Source: Nemopilema nomurai | Lineage: Eukaryota > Cnidaria > Scyphozoa > Rhizostomeae > Rhizostomatidae | NCBI GenBank assembly: GCA_003864495.1 | Contig: ML133422.1 | Span: 2,526,388-2,590,387 of the forward strand | Length of the DNA: 64,000 nucleotides | Direction of reading: 5' to 3' | Shown here: positions 1 through 13,500 of the stretch, piece by piece | How the letters are laid out: each line of letters starts with the position of its first letter | Position numbering within the stretch: position 1 is the stretch's first letter | Notes under the pieces: generated by a model | Databases searched by the model: none | Seen by the model: only the letters and a program-made list of their open reading frames with translations | What the model was told of the DNA's origin: nothing | Translations under genes and position numbers: made by a program

Positions 1-3000
1 GTCTCGCGCTTTTCAAAAACAAAAATCACTTGTAGACGTTTCACAAACTTTTGGAAGAAAAAAATTAATTGTTACACAAGGAGTTTTCGACGTATAATTT
101 TATTTTATTAAGCACAAGAAGAGAACATTAAATGTAACACAATTGAATAAATCTTCGAGCAAAATTAATTGTCTGAAAATGGAAATAACAGTTAGGAACG
201 GAATCAATATGCACAGTCTATGGAAAAATGTTTCATTCGTTCATTCGAAACCTTCGTGGATTTAAATTAACACTTGATCAGGATTAGGAATAGTTTTGTT
301 TTCTTTTACAGTCTGGGTAAATTGTCCAGTTTAAACTGACACTGTAGAGATTCATAAGTTCTCAATACACAAAAATACTTCCAAAATTATCTTACTCCAT
401 GAAAATAAGTTTGGATTTAGCTTATAAAATGCTTATGCCATGTAGAACTACGAGTATCTATTCCGAAAAGCATCATATTTCACTCATCAATAGCTCAACT
501 TTATTGAATTAATGATCATAATTATAGGATTTAAAAAGTAAAGAAATTATGTCAAGTCTGCCAGACAGAGGTTTAAGTCTTTCTTCATCTGTAATCAAGA
601 GAATACAAAAAGCCACACGGGATAAGGAAAGTACACTAAAGAATGAAAAGGAAATTGCCTTGTGAATCACTTTGTTCGATAAGAATGTATTAGATACATT
701 AAGTTGATTTCTAGTTCACAAAACCGAGAGGTCGTTCGCTTTTTACACGTTACCTAATGTTTACCAAGTAAATGATGCAATAAATTTAAATACGCACGTG
801 GAATCCTTATGGATTTATCAGGATTTTAATGCGAAGAGTGAAAATTGTAGTAATTAACAGATAGATCACTGGATGTGGAATGTACGCGGATAATTTCGGA
901 TAAAACTTATTATCTAGCCAATAATCAAGTTCCGCTTAATCTCTGTAGAGTAGTGGTGGCTCAGGGGTTGGTGTCTAAGGGGGGGGGGGGTTTGAAGAAT
1001 TCAAGCCTAAAGGGCTTAGTCGGGGAATGGGGGCAGGGCCATCTCAACCATTACTCCCTCCCGCCAAGAAAGTCCAGCTCTTTCTGGAAGTAGAGTCACT
1101 GCATAGAGTCGTCATAGTAAGGACCCGGTTGGAAAGTTGGAAACAAGGTTTTCAAGTAAAAATGTTTTGGTAAAATTTTGATTAAAACGTATGCATGATT
1201 CCCAATGCGAGAATGCTAGGTTGCAAAGAGAAAAGAATGCACAAATTATTCGGAAATAAACAGATGAAATCACTTAGATCGAGAAAATGGGAATGTGCCA
1301 TCTTCAGCCAAAGAGGAGGCGAACGAAATCATACCATTAGATATCAGTATCACAACAACAGAAAATGTTTTAGGGATGTGTCATTTAATCAATGAATTGC
1401 ATCAAGCTATCGGCTCGAACTGGAGAGATTTCCAAGACAAGGTTTCGTGAAAAAGCATGGTTTTATTCTAAGCTGGTCTTAAATTAGAACAGCATCAATA
1501 ACATATAAGGATTCTAGAAGGAGCCGAGTTGGCTTATCAAAAGTCATCACAAGATTACTGTACACGTGGATTTGAGTTAAATATCACCGAATTTCGAGTT
1601 TTGGTGACCGAAACAGTTTGGAAGGCAATGAAAAGCCATCCTCGTGGTGAAAATTACATTTCTTAGGCGAGATAACGCTAGGACGTTGCTCGTTTCGCTA
1701 GCTGTAATCTTCCAGAGACACATTTATGGTGTTGTGACACGCTGACATGCATAAGTACTCCGCTGGATTAATCGAGTATTCTTGTGAGTGTGTGCTTTTC
1801 CAAGCTAATTCGCAGCAGATGATAATCAAAGACACTCATCTGGCAAAGTGCCACCTGAGTTTCATCTGCAAACAAGACAGGAAGCAGATCACGTGTTTAT
1901 AGGTGTGTTGGACTGAAGATGTTCCCTGTTGTTTCCTTAAAGGCAGTAGAGGCGAGTAAGGGCATACGAACCAAACTAAACAATTAGGACTATATCCATG
2001 GGCGCTGAAACATGGGTGTACTATAAAAAGCTAGTGATTAAGGAGGATCAACTTGTCAACTATAATACCAATTCTTTCCTTGATTTACACCCATAGCCTT
2101 CTTTACCCATGTCATTTTCACCATAGATAGTGAAGCAGTGGCATAACTGGAGGGAACAAGGGGATAGCTGCCCCCCACAAAAGGTTTATAGCTACCATAT
2201 CAAATAATACGCCCTTTTGTAGGAAAATTTATCGCCCACCATCGAGAATTATCTTACTACGCGAATGTAGCATACCCTACCTTGCTACCCCACCAATGTG
2301 AACGTACATTAGAAGGGATAGGCGACAGAGAGAAGAGGCTGCCCCAAGTGCTTTTCGTGAATATATCCTTATTTTTCACTATTGTAAAGTGAGAGTCAAA
2401 ATGTTTAGATCGAAAAAAGTTTTTTACTTTGGCCATCGTTTTCTGTAGACAAAAGACATCTACTGGATTTCATCATTCCTCTGTGTTATGTCTCGGACGC
2501 TTATATTTACAATGATGATATTTTCTTTTTCTTTCTTACCTGTCTGATTGAAATGTTTCAGTCACAACGAACAACAAAGAGTTTTGGACTAGCTTTGTAA
2601 ATATCCTTTCACCCGTTGATTATTTGTGAATATTCAAAATAGAAACAATGACATTCAATTATTTGATCGGGATGACGTGTTTGCTGTGCGCATGATTCTT
2701 ATTGGTACTCGTCTAGTTGTCCATTTTGTATTGTTCTCTATGCTTATCGTTGTCTTTTTATGACTGGTCTTGAATTTGCGCAACCTGAATATTGGTTGAA
2801 TGAAAATTCGTTATATCATCCGGGTAGTTAACGTAAATAAGACATGGAATATGACTGTCATAAGTTCCTTCTTCGAATGCTTGCTAAACATCAAGTACTT
2901 TGTCAGCATCTGCGCAGCAAATAAACTGGGCGTTGCGTTAAAGGGGGAAGTATTCATTCGGATCTGACCAGAAGAGACTGGCATTTGATTTCAACGTTTG

Positions 3001-6000
3001 CATTTCAATGTCCTTGCGAGTTAACAGGATTAGGGGAGGAGGTATGTGATTATGTGCTGGAGTCTTCAATGTGTCTTTCAAATAAATTTTCGTAACAAAA
3101 CACTTCTGCACGGTTTATGGTGAGTATCCTCATTTAGCCCATGTCAAGAGCCTCGGTAAACGTTGTTTAGCAACAACTTGATATCAACAACTTTACCATG
3201 GCAACTATGTCAGCTGGCTGCTATTAGCTTCCAGCCTCGCATTCTTCGAATGCATTTGATGATTACGTCTCTGCTGGCATCTGCGTTTCTAGAGTTGTTG
3301 TTGTTGATGATGAAAAGCCTGTTTGCTGTTGTTTGTAAGCTGGACTTGAGACAACTCCCATGCTGTTTTGTGCGACAAAACTGTAATTCTCTCTAAGAGC
3401 ATCACTGTTGTGCGTGGGCATCTGAGGTGTCGCAATTTTAATAATAAATTGCGATTTAATAATTTAATAATAATGCAAATCCTATCGCAGTGATTCTGAT
3501 TACTAGTAAAAGTAAAGGCAGTTCCTCTTGCGAAGCTACACCGCTTAAATCAATGAATACTCAGTCTGTATATGATTCTAGAGGATTCATGTAATGGATC
3601 GGAGAGCTTAAGAACTTTTGAATGAAAAAAGTCAATTACCTTACTTAAAAACACCAAATCAACAGCCATTGCATGGCACCTTTGGAACAGTAAGATTGTT
3701 GGCAAAACACGCAGGTTTAATAATTTAATCATAAAGCTCTCGGAAATTCCTTCTTATAAAATTTTAGGAATGCAATGAGCATTAATGTTCGACATTGAAA
3801 CTACCTTTGCTAGGTCACCTACGCCAGCATGATGACAAACGAATTTCTTGCCCAGTTTTTCGCCTTAATTTCTACCAACACGCTGATGTACCTCAAAAAC
3901 GTACAAAGGACCAAGTCAACATGACGTAAGAATCAAAATCTTAGGAACCTTATTTGGCTTATTTGGTTAAATTACTTCTTTGGCTGAGATTACTCGTGGA
4001 TACTTACACAAAGTGACGTAGAAGCTGAAAGTGACAAAATCCAAAAAGTCACGAGCTTCTTTCGAATTTTTAAAAGAATCCAACAAAAAAACACTTAAAT
4101 GAGTAAATTATACGAGGTCAGACTACTTCATAAATTCCGTTATGAATTTCTGCGAAATTGCTGAGACAGAGGATTGAAGTGTCAACACAAGATTGCTTTA
4201 GGAAGCTTGTCGTTAAGGTCCACTGAATTTTGTTATTCATGCATCTTTATTGATCAAGATATCTTGGAACCACCTGCTTCTCAAACCTGATCATTAACTT
4301 TTCTTCTTCAGTTCTCGTTCAATTACAACATGCTTAGGGTCAAATAATAGCAAAACACAATATTAGACAATTAATGTTTAGTTGCAGCAGCCAAACTCAT
4401 TATCCGGCATGTTTGAAGTTATCTGAGCTGCAACATGTTTTATCGACCACATGATTGAAATATTTCCAGCTTTTTCAATCTCAAGGAAATTCATTAAAAG
4501 TTGTAGATGACTTTATGCCACATTATATTTCAGCGAAAAATTATGTCACTGCTAGTCTGAACGAAAGCTTTTGGTTGGAAATGGTAGAAGGATTGGAATA
4601 TATCATCTAATGAATGTCGATCATCCCTTGATAAATAAGTTATTTGTCACGTCTCAGCCAAATGGAGGAAGAAGTCGAGCTTGAAATGTTTGTAAACGTT
4701 TTGAACAGTGTATGAAAAGGTTAAAAAAACTACAAGTTATATTATATTTTAACAAACAAACATAAAAATACATAGGAATGGAATTACAAAGTAACGATGA
4801 AAAATCTATAGTACTAACGGCATTATTGAAAGATCGTAAGTATAGTCAGCAATTGAATTCTAAGTTTTTACAATCTCATGAATCTTCGATTAAATCGATA
4901 CAAATCGAAACACATGGGCAGAGCCGATCAAATCAAAATTTCACTCAAAACAGATGTAGACTTTCCAACCAGTAAACATGAGCTATTTTAGTCTTTAAAA
5001 TTTTGTTTTTGTTTATCTTCATTATGTGCTATTAAAGCTAATTGTTGATTTACGTATGAAAGGTGCTTTTTCGTTGCTTGAAATTGCTTTTCACTAAAAG
5101 TGGTAACACATTCACGAAGACGGATAATGTCAATTGCGACCTCGAAGCAGGCTATTAAGTTTGATGAGCTCTCGCCGAGAAAGGTGCTAGTGGTACGCAC
5201 CACAATAAAAAGCAGAAGTTGAATCGAAGAAAGCCGTTTGAACAGCTTAAGATGAAAGCTCTGGAAATTTTTAAAAACTTGAAATAAATTTAATATTGAA
5301 TACTTTGTTGTGAAAGACTGAATATTCCATTCGAGTAAGTTTTTTAATAAACCCTACCCCACCCATGTGGTGCAGATTTTCGGCTGACTTGTGCTACTTC
5401 TACTCAGCAAAAAGCTTTGTCATTTTGAAAAGTGGGTTATCCTCTCATGCTCGTCCTAGGCCTTGCTTTCTGTCTCTAACGTGCAACTAGAGAAGGCTTA
5501 CACTTTCAGGTGCTTAGCAGACATGTTTATGTTTTACACTATCTTACATTGTAATCTTTATGAAGAAAGATTGGAACCTTGTCCAAAATATTAAACTCAG
5601 TATAACACTTTTGCTAATGACAAAACTTTGTACGTTTATAGACTTGCTAGTATTCATCATCAATTTCATTATTATCACTAATTATTAAATAATTGCGTTC
5701 TTTGCAATAGATCATGTGAAAATTGAAGACAGCTATTCCCTTGATTTGTCTGCTAATCTGGAGAACCTTTCAGCCAATGTCTGAACTATTCGCGATCCGA
5801 AAGTGTTGCGTAGACATTGCTTCAGACTACGAGTCATTCAGAGAAGGCTCCCAGCTGTCAAACCCATACAAAAATTTATTTTCATTGACCTAAAAAGACG
5901 TTATTCAAACTGCTGATCTACTACATGAAATAGACTATTTCCAGAAATTATTTCCTTTTAAGGAATTATCGGACAACAAATCCTAATTCAGTCGAATATA

Positions 6001-6177
6001 ATTGATTGCCTTAGCAAATCCATTACCTCTTTCTATTAAAACTCGCGCTTTTGAACAAAATATAATCATAATCGAAGTCTTATTTATTAAGCCTGATTGC
6101 ATTCACAGTTTTCAACATCATTCGGATGTCTAATGCTTATGTTTAAAGTACAGGACAATTTTAAAGAAGTTTTCTAG
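1..6177. other. Gene-poor stretch, no supported gene
   Basis: I found no convincing exon, RNA gene or intact mobile element here. It is AT-rich with short spurious reading frames. Around 2130-2340 the sequence looks repeat-like (a purine-rich run followed by a C-run and mixed low-complexity segments), but I could not define ends. A run of G lies near 980-990, and a small AT-rich hairpin-like segment with repeated AATAATAA lies near 3430-3480. Confidence 0.5.
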
Positions 6178-6537
6178 GGCAGCGATTTGGATAAGCAAAA
6201 ATGCCTTCGCGTTTACCTATGTAAAGACTGCAAAGTAAAGAATTCAAATTTCAGTCTCGAAAAGCAAGTACTGTTGAAAAAAGTGAGATGCAATCTTGAA
6301 AGATGCGAACAGAATTTGATCAGATGCTATTCAATCAATAACAAGAACCAAAAGGATGGTTGTTATCATAAACAACGATTAATACAATCAGATATTCGAA
6401 CATTGAAATGCATCAGCATGCTTTGTCCACGTCATAAGGGAATCCTTCGCATTCTTACGGTAGCCACGCCAAAACAGTTAACCTGCAGTTGTGAGAATCA
6501 AGGCATGACGACCAATGGCTGGATGATAGGTCGATAG
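6178..6537 (+). CDS. Possible terminal exon of a cysteine-rich secreted protein
   Basis: This frame is open from a pyrimidine-rich splice acceptor (TTTTCTAG, ending at 6177) to a TAG at about 6535-6537, about 119 residues. It has no ATG near its start, so if real it is the 3' exon of a spliced gene; I did not find the 5' exon or a signal peptide. The peptide has about 12 cysteines, including CLRVYLCKDC, RCNLERC, a central GCYHK, LKC, LCP and a final TCSC close to the C terminus. A C-terminal CxC after a hydrophobic strand is seen in cystine-knot cytokines (IL-17, VEGF/PDGF, noggin types). The spacing recalls IL-17 loosely, but the usual IL-17 tryptophan and proline motifs are absent. It may be an unrelated cysteine-rich protein or a chance frame. 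Confidence 0.25.
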   Translation, partial: GSDLDKQKCLRVYLCKDCKVKNSNFSLEKQVLLKKVRCNLERCEQNLIRCYSINNKNQKDGCYHKQRLIQSDIRTLKCISMLCPRHKGILRILTVATPKQLTCSCENQGMTTNGWMIGR

Positions 6538-9500
6538 ACTCAGAGTGTCTATTGCGCAAGTAACGGGAATTATTAACACCTATAATCAAGGATGTCTTGT
6601 AAGATGTAAGGATGTCTTGAGCATGTCAATTAAAGCGAGGTCACATGGTACCAAGGAGTGTTATTTATACGCAGGATTAGCTGAGAGCAAATTTATCAAA
6701 TAAGACCGATGAGTGAAGTATTCATCTTCTTTTGAAGCTCGCGTTTCATTTGAGAAGAGTATCCTACGAACAATAAAGAAAGATTGAATGTAAGGAGTCA
6801 AGCCGAGACGAGAGCAGGTTCTACTATTCACCAGTCGTCGGCAGCACCATTGCATATGATTGCAAACACAATCCATGTTTACATTTGCAGTTAGCTGATC
6901 TCTTCGCCAAAGCTAAAGGAGAAATTTTCGATATTGGCTTAAGCTTCTAATGTTATCGGTGCTTCATAACTAGACGACACTAGACAGAAAGGACATGAGA
7001 CTTGGATTATAAATGGCCGCGTGTATGCTAGAGTTGTGTGAAATATCTGAATACGTGATTTAAAATACTGGGCTACCGAATTGAATCAGTGATTCTAAGC
7101 TCCCCACCACTGGATCCGAAGCCGTAGAGGAGAGTAACTTTATAGTTGAAATCCACTGAAAAGGTATCAGATTTTACTTCTTGTGTTAATTATGCGACTC
7201 AAATCATGTATTCTTCAACAGGCGCTGTAGTTTCAGCTGCTGAAGGAGATATATTTCATTGCGTAAATGCGACTTGATCAATGAGGTGAAACTTGAATGT
7301 GCGAATTGGTTTTCTTTTCTGCAGAAAATTTTCACACTGCACCTTTTGGACTGTGCGGTTGTTGTTATCCTTTACCACCGCTATTTGGTTGTAAAACTCT
7401 TGATGCCGTAGTCCTTTAAGCAGGTAATAAAGTGACATACAAGTATGATAAACGGAATATACTTTTTAAGGCATCGTAGAGGTAGAATTAGGCAGAAGAA
7501 AAGGGAAGGTAAAATTGCGAGATATCTTATGCCGCAGAATCGGAGACAAAGGGAAGACGATGAGATGGATCTGTTTTAACGGTCAAAGCGTTATGATATA
7601 ATATGGAATAAAAGTTCTTTTTGTTCACTTTTTGTTCATGATATCAATTGTTCGCGTTTCGAAGTTGTCCCGAGCCTGAAGGTATAATTGAAGATGTATC
7701 TTTATGAATAACAAGTTTTGATGTAATTTCTGCTAGCTACTTTGCAAGAGATGCCGGTATTTATGTTCTGCATTTCAGCCCTTTACGATCGTTGATGCAG
7801 CGAAGCAAAGTTTTCACAATCCATTTAGTAAAGCTTTTAGATTAAATTGATTCGTATTAATCAAATGTTGATCATATCTTTATTGGTCTTTAAATGGCCA
7901 AAGGACGTCACTTTAATTTAAGTCAAGAGCTTATTCGCAGTACAAAGTGTCTTAGTGCACAAGGTTCAACAAAATAAAGTTCATATTAAGATGAATATAA
8001 TGTATAGCGAAAGAAGCCGCGCAACTGTAAAATTTATCCAGAAGAAAATTCTAACCTAAAAAATTACTTGAAATAAGTTGATCCTTATGGAAGTCAAAGG
8101 CAAGAGTTCTAAAGCTTAATCTAAATTATTTTGAAGAATGCAAATTCTGAGTAAATTTTATTTTGAAGATCGAATAAATCGATCGAATAAATCGATTGAA
8201 TAAATCGAATAAATTTTGAAGAATTTATTCGACTAATAAATGTAAATCATACCACTTTGTTGTGCGGGTTCATTTTTTCAAGTATTGCTATCACTTTGGG
8301 GCTCTTTGCACTGTGCCTGCCTGCGAAATATATATCCTCTAGCACCAGGCATCACACAAGAAGCAAAGCTACATTTCTTAACGATTCGACTACAAGTAAA
8401 TAGTTAAACAGCATTATAATGGACGTCACGAAATGCATGAACTATTGCGCTGGCCCTTGCAAACCCACGAAACTAGGAACTCGCTGAAAATTATTTCAAT
8501 ATTTTTACTCATTATTAAGTTATGATCACTATTTTTCATTAAAATTGTATGAAATGTAGGCACAACGTTTCGAGGTGAATATATGTTCATCTTTGCGATG
8601 AGGATAAGTGTTTCCAAAAGTGCCACAAACTCTTTAATTCCAAGACTATTCTAGATGTCCTGTCTGGCTCCTGAACTGAATAGATCAAACAGTGATAAAT
8701 CTTATTATATAAATTCTTGCAGTGTGCATAGCTTTACTTGTTCAGCACACTGAAATTCATGGTTCCTATTAATTATCCCCCACTCGATCACTATAAAAAC
8801 AGATTTGACATAGACTGAGTGTACCATATAAATGTGTATGACACAGTTTATTATCATATCTTAGGTATAAATCGTCTTTTTCAGAGCATGAATCTGGTGG
8901 AATGAATTTCGTCTTAGAATTGGGAAAGCTAAAGACAGCTGTTCCAATCCAATAAGCGGTTTTGCCTTACAAGAAGAACAGAAACAAATTCTCTCCTCGG
9001 TAGGATTTCACAAGCCGCACAAGGCCCTAACAACACGAAAAGAGAAAAGAGAATTTGATTGCTGTTGCTTGTGTGAAAAGGAAAGAGCGCCTTACAACAG
9101 AATTTAGCTCAGGCGCTGCAAAAGAAGCTGAAAGAGTTTATTGTCTATAAGAAGAATACAAAGACGTAGAGGTTCCAAGATTCTTGCTACTCCAATTAGA
9201 TCAGTGGTGGTATGTTGACTAACGCTTTGTTTAGTTTAGAATGATAGAAATAAAACTTATGGACATCCCAATCATTGTCTGTTGTTGCTGATAGAAGTGA
9301 TTGCTGGCTGAATATTGGGCGGGAGTATCGCAAATAGTTAATTGCTCGAACTTCATTGGATTCGTACGGTGGATTCAAGTGTCTACAGAACTGCTCACAA
9401 TATTAAAAACAAACCCGGGCAGACTTGAGAGTATACCTTGTAATATTGCAGATAAGTAACAACAGATCTTGTCAGAGAAATGTTTTGGAAAATCGGGAAC

Positions 9501-9598
9501 ACTGCCTGCTAAAAACAGTGCGAGCAAGTGATAACGAAAACTTTGTCTGTAAAAGTAAGTAAAGACCGGAAGGGAAGCAGCAAAATTCCAGCAGAACC
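6538..9598. other. Intergenic, no supported gene
   Basis: Nothing convincing in either strand. Near 8166-8230 there is a short degenerate tandem of ATCGAATAA-like units that ends in an inverted copy (TTTATTCGA), giving a small AT-rich palindromic patch. An AATAAA lies near 6771, downstream of the possible cysteine-rich exon. Confidence 0.5.
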
Positions 9599-10588
9599 AT
9601 GAAAAACTGTTCATCTTTCGCCTTTTCGCATCCGCATCAAAGTTGGTTTCAGGTTTTCATGGCGATTATCCTAGTGCTGGAGGCCCTGTTGGGTTGCCTT
9701 GCCAACCTGGTAGTAATCATCGTCTACTTCAAACGAGGCAAATGGAACGGGGTTACTGCCATGTTCATGGTCAATCTTGCCATCACAGACGTCTCCATGT
9801 GCCTTTTCATAATACCAATGTCAACTGTCAAACTGATAATTTTCCCACACACTGGTATAGTGTTTAACATAGTCCACAATGCACTTCTATCAGGACTCAG
9901 GTTTGCCTCGATTGCAACACTGGCTGCGATTAGCTATGAGCGAATGGAATCGGTTACGAGGCCACTGCGAGTCCATGGAACAAGCGTGAAAGGAGTGATT
10001 TCTCTAATATGGCTACTGTCACTACCATGCTTTCTATTACCCGTCTTTGCGTTGGAATCAAAATCTTTCAGTGAGGCTCGCTTGTGCAATTCAAGACTTA
10101 ACATATTTCCCTTGTGGGACCTGAGTGTGTTTGTTATACTCTGTGTCATAATGCTATACAACTACCGAAGCGTGCAGAAGGCTGCCAGAAGCAGGACTTT
10201 CGCTCTTCCCATCATGATTATAAAAGGCACTGTCGCTTTCCCAGTGGCAACCAACTTGTCATCGCAGATCAAGACGCAGAAAGACAAAGTCGTGAATCTC
10301 AGTCGCCTGATCGTCTCCAGTGTTCTGTTGCTATGGACTCCGTATTTAGGCCTCTCTTTCGCGCAATTCTTTGTTGGGAGCACCCAGAAGCTGGAGATTG
10401 CGTCAGTGGTCTTGCTTGCGATTGGGTATTCGAATCACGTGCTGCACCCGCTGTTATACGCGGTTCCGAGTTCCCACTGGAGAGAGGCTGCAATGCAGAC
10501 ATTTTCTTGCTTGTTCGACAGATCGCGACAAGGGCAAGCCGGTTCTACACAGAAAAGAAGAGTATGTCCTACTCCAGTTGAAAAATAG
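9599..10588 (+). CDS. Rhodopsin-type (class A) G protein-coupled receptor, intronless
   Basis: A single 329-residue frame encodes seven hydrophobic segments in class A order. Landmarks: an N-glycosylation sequon at N3; TM1 with GCLANLVV; TM2 with NLAITD (the conserved Asp is D64); an ERM triplet at 114-116 in place of DRY at the end of TM3; TM6 with WTPY at 246-249; TM7 with HPLLY at 283-287 in place of NPxxY; then a short basic tail. The cysteine that normally starts TM3 is missing although a Cys remains in the second extracellular loop (C163), so the usual extracellular disulphide cannot form in the normal way. The receptor acts at the plasma membrane; its ligand cannot be told from sequence. 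Intronless orphan receptors of this kind are typical of large lineage-specific GPCR sets in cnidarians. The ATG at 9599 is the first Met of a frame whose next hydrophobic stretch fits TM1. Confidence 0.85.
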   Translation: MKNCSSFAFSHPHQSWFQVFMAIILVLEALLGCLANLVVIIVYFKRGKWNGVTAMFMVNLAITDVSMCLFIIPMSTVKLIIFPHTGIVFNIVHNALLSGLRFASIATLAAISYERMESVTRPLRVHGTSVKGVISLIWLLSLPCFLLPVFALESKSFSEARLCNSRLNIFPLWDLSVFVILCVIMLYNYRSVQKAARSRTFALPIMIIKGTVAFPVATNLSSQIKTQKDKVVNLSRLIVSSVLLLWTPYLGLSFAQFFVGSTQKLEIASVVLLAIGYSNHVLHPLLYAVPSSHWREAAMQTFSCLFDRSRQGQAGSTQKRRVCPTPVEK

Positions 10589-13500
10589 TTGGCAAACTCT
10601 ATAAATGTCATCGTCAGATGACAGAAACGTTAGCATCATTTTTATGAATGTTTTTAAATTGCAGAAGAATCAGAATTGCACTACACATTTTAATACGAAG
10701 GCATGCTGAAAGATGATCAACCGATGATGTATAATGGCTGGGCATTCTCTAAGACATTGTCAAGCATGCGCACAAGGGCTAGGCCAACAAAACTCGTGTG
10801 ATGCTACGGGTGAAAAGGCTTTTCTGATCAGCTACCCTAGGTACAGCGGGCGTCAATGTCTTTGCCCAGCGGTAGGCCATCACCCACTGTATGACGTAAG
10901 AGTCGAGTATGCCTATTAAAAGCTGTTTTCAGAGTTTTAACTGCGGCGAACGTTATTGACTTTGCATTGTCTTCACTTCGTTTAACTACGTCGCCTTCTA
11001 ATGCATGTAGCAGTTTTTATTTGTCAGCGAAGAAGAAAGCAAATGAGTCGGTAAACCTGTAGATCTCATTATCGCATTCGTCTAGTTGACTTTGTTTGTC
11101 GCTATTAACAAAGTACTAGAATCGATGACGATAATTGATCACAGATTTGGAGGTATCAACACAAAATTTACTAGAAACGAGATTGAATGATTTTTACACA
11201 ATGTTTTCTGGAAAATAATGATTAAATTTTCTGCAGTGAAGATTTTATGAAACCATTTTAATAGAGCAGCAAAGTCCGTACTTGGAAAAAGTAGAGACGA
11301 ATTGAGAAAAGTTTTGTCTTAAATCAGACATACATAGAAATAAGGGGAATTTGGACAGTATTGTCTAGACCAAACCTCATCTCAAGTGTAGAACCCAGAA
11401 TTGAATCCTCTGGTCATTTAATCCAAAATGTGGTAAAAGTTTTCATTACCAACTAAGCATGTGGCTAGGATCTTATGAAAAAATATTTGCAAAGAATTTC
11501 TTTCGGAAATCTGGCGTTCGAGAATTCAAAGGGTAATATGCGATATTTTCATGGCAATAATATGAAAGACTTTTGTCAATTACTTCAAAATGTTCAACAT
11601 TGGCGATAAAAACCTTCGTTTAAGATTAAAAGTTTTAAAACGTACTGCAGAATGATTCTTCTTTGCTGACTCGTAGGATGATTATCTTCTTTATCATTAA
11701 TCAGAAAATTCGAAGAGGACATTGTAATTAGCTTTCAATAGTGTAATTTAACGATAGCTTTGTGAAACTGAATAATAACGAGCTCCCTTGACAACTATAG
11801 AGCTTTCTACCTCTCGAGTTGAATATCTTAGCCTTTACTGCTCTATCGATTGACTTAAAAGACTGACTAAATTAAGGATGAGATTGCTTGATAGGAAATT
11901 GACATCCTCAGAAAAAAATATTAGATGATTCAATTTTTAAAAATGCCATTGAATGTTTCAGTTTGTGAAGCGTTAGGTCAGTGAAACGTTAACTTGAAAT
12001 CTTTGATTCCCACTTTATTGTCCCTTTTCTTGACATATTGATATTAAAAAATCCTAACCAGACACATGAAGAACACTAGGCCATAAGAAAGATTTGAATT
12101 CCACTGAAAGCTTGCCTGCATACTTTGCTACAGCCTCGGTTTGTTTCCTCCGTGATGTTCACAAGTTGGACTTTGTCACCCTTGTGGTACACCCTTAATA
12201 AGGTTAATGACCCATTAACAAGTTCTGTTCATACAGGCATCTAAGACAACTTTTCTGGACAATGCAGTTGGTAGCTAGACTCTTGAAGCTTTCATGAACA
12301 TTTGTTTCTACGGCTTCAAGTTTCAACCACGTTATAATATGTTATACATAGACGGTTGACACGCATTTGATTCTTCACTTACCCTTAATCCTCCATCTTT
12401 CACGTGATCTACCTGAAATCAAAAGTGATTTTGTAGAGAGATACAAGAACCTATCCTTTTTCCAAGGACATCAATAAACTTTTTCGGCAATTGTTTCTTC
12501 GGTTGCAATTTGTTGATAGCCGGCCACACTGTGGAAGAAACGGGAGTCAATGACATTTTAGTATCTGGCATCAGGCACGAAACCAGTGTTGAAGGGATGT
12601 GTGGGGGGGGGGGGTCAGGGTAACAGGGAAGTTGAATTTGAATTAGAGGTTGTAGTTCATTTCAAGGAACACTTCTAAAGCATTGTAGAACGAAGTAGGG
12701 CGATACAGTTTCATTGTATGTCGGAAGAATGAAGGTAAAATATTATGTAACTTTTTTGGTAAATTATTATGTAACGTTTGTAGACGAATCCTTAGAATGA
12801 CACTTCCCGAAACATTTCTCACTTTTAATCATTGTGTAACCTTCCCCACCTTCAAATGCAAATCGCCGGTCGGTAACTCGCGTCAAGGTCAAATTGTCAA
12901 CTGAGCATGACGTAGAAGCATATAATCTTTTCGTTTAGAGGGACAATTCATTTTGATGTCCAGCACTTTCCACAGAGTTCATCTACAAGATAAATGTTTT
13001 AAAAACACATAAGCTTGGTTAACGAATAATCAAGAAAGGAACAAATTGTATTAAGAAAGGAACAATTTGGGCTTTTAATTGGGAACTTAACAATACAAAA
13101 AATAAGTTCAATTTGCGAGTACGATTAGAAAAATGGTGTAATACAATCCGCAGCCTTTATTAAACGCGACTATTAAACATAGCCAGTCATATCAAGCCTC
13201 AACGAACTGCAATCGGATCACCTTTTTAGTTTCTTCCAAAGCTTTTGAAAAACATATTTCAACCCTAAAGTAGGCGGACGAAGAGGGGCAAAATACTTTG
13301 ATTGGGCGGGCAATTACCAACACCCCCATACCACTCGCTTGGCTTCTTGCCTGTCTAACCTGATCATAGTTGACCGAGTAATAGGCTAGGACAATCAGGT
13401 GTACCTGCTGAACAAACAGTTAACAGGAACCCAAGCAGAGAACACAGCCAGAGGCTTAGTGACAAAGCCAGCAGAGGTCTTGAAAATTCGAGATACACCG

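Noticed and set aside
9934..10639. Several overlapping ORFs on both strands of the GPCR
   Set aside because: They are shadows of the receptor frame, with no domain and no independent start context.
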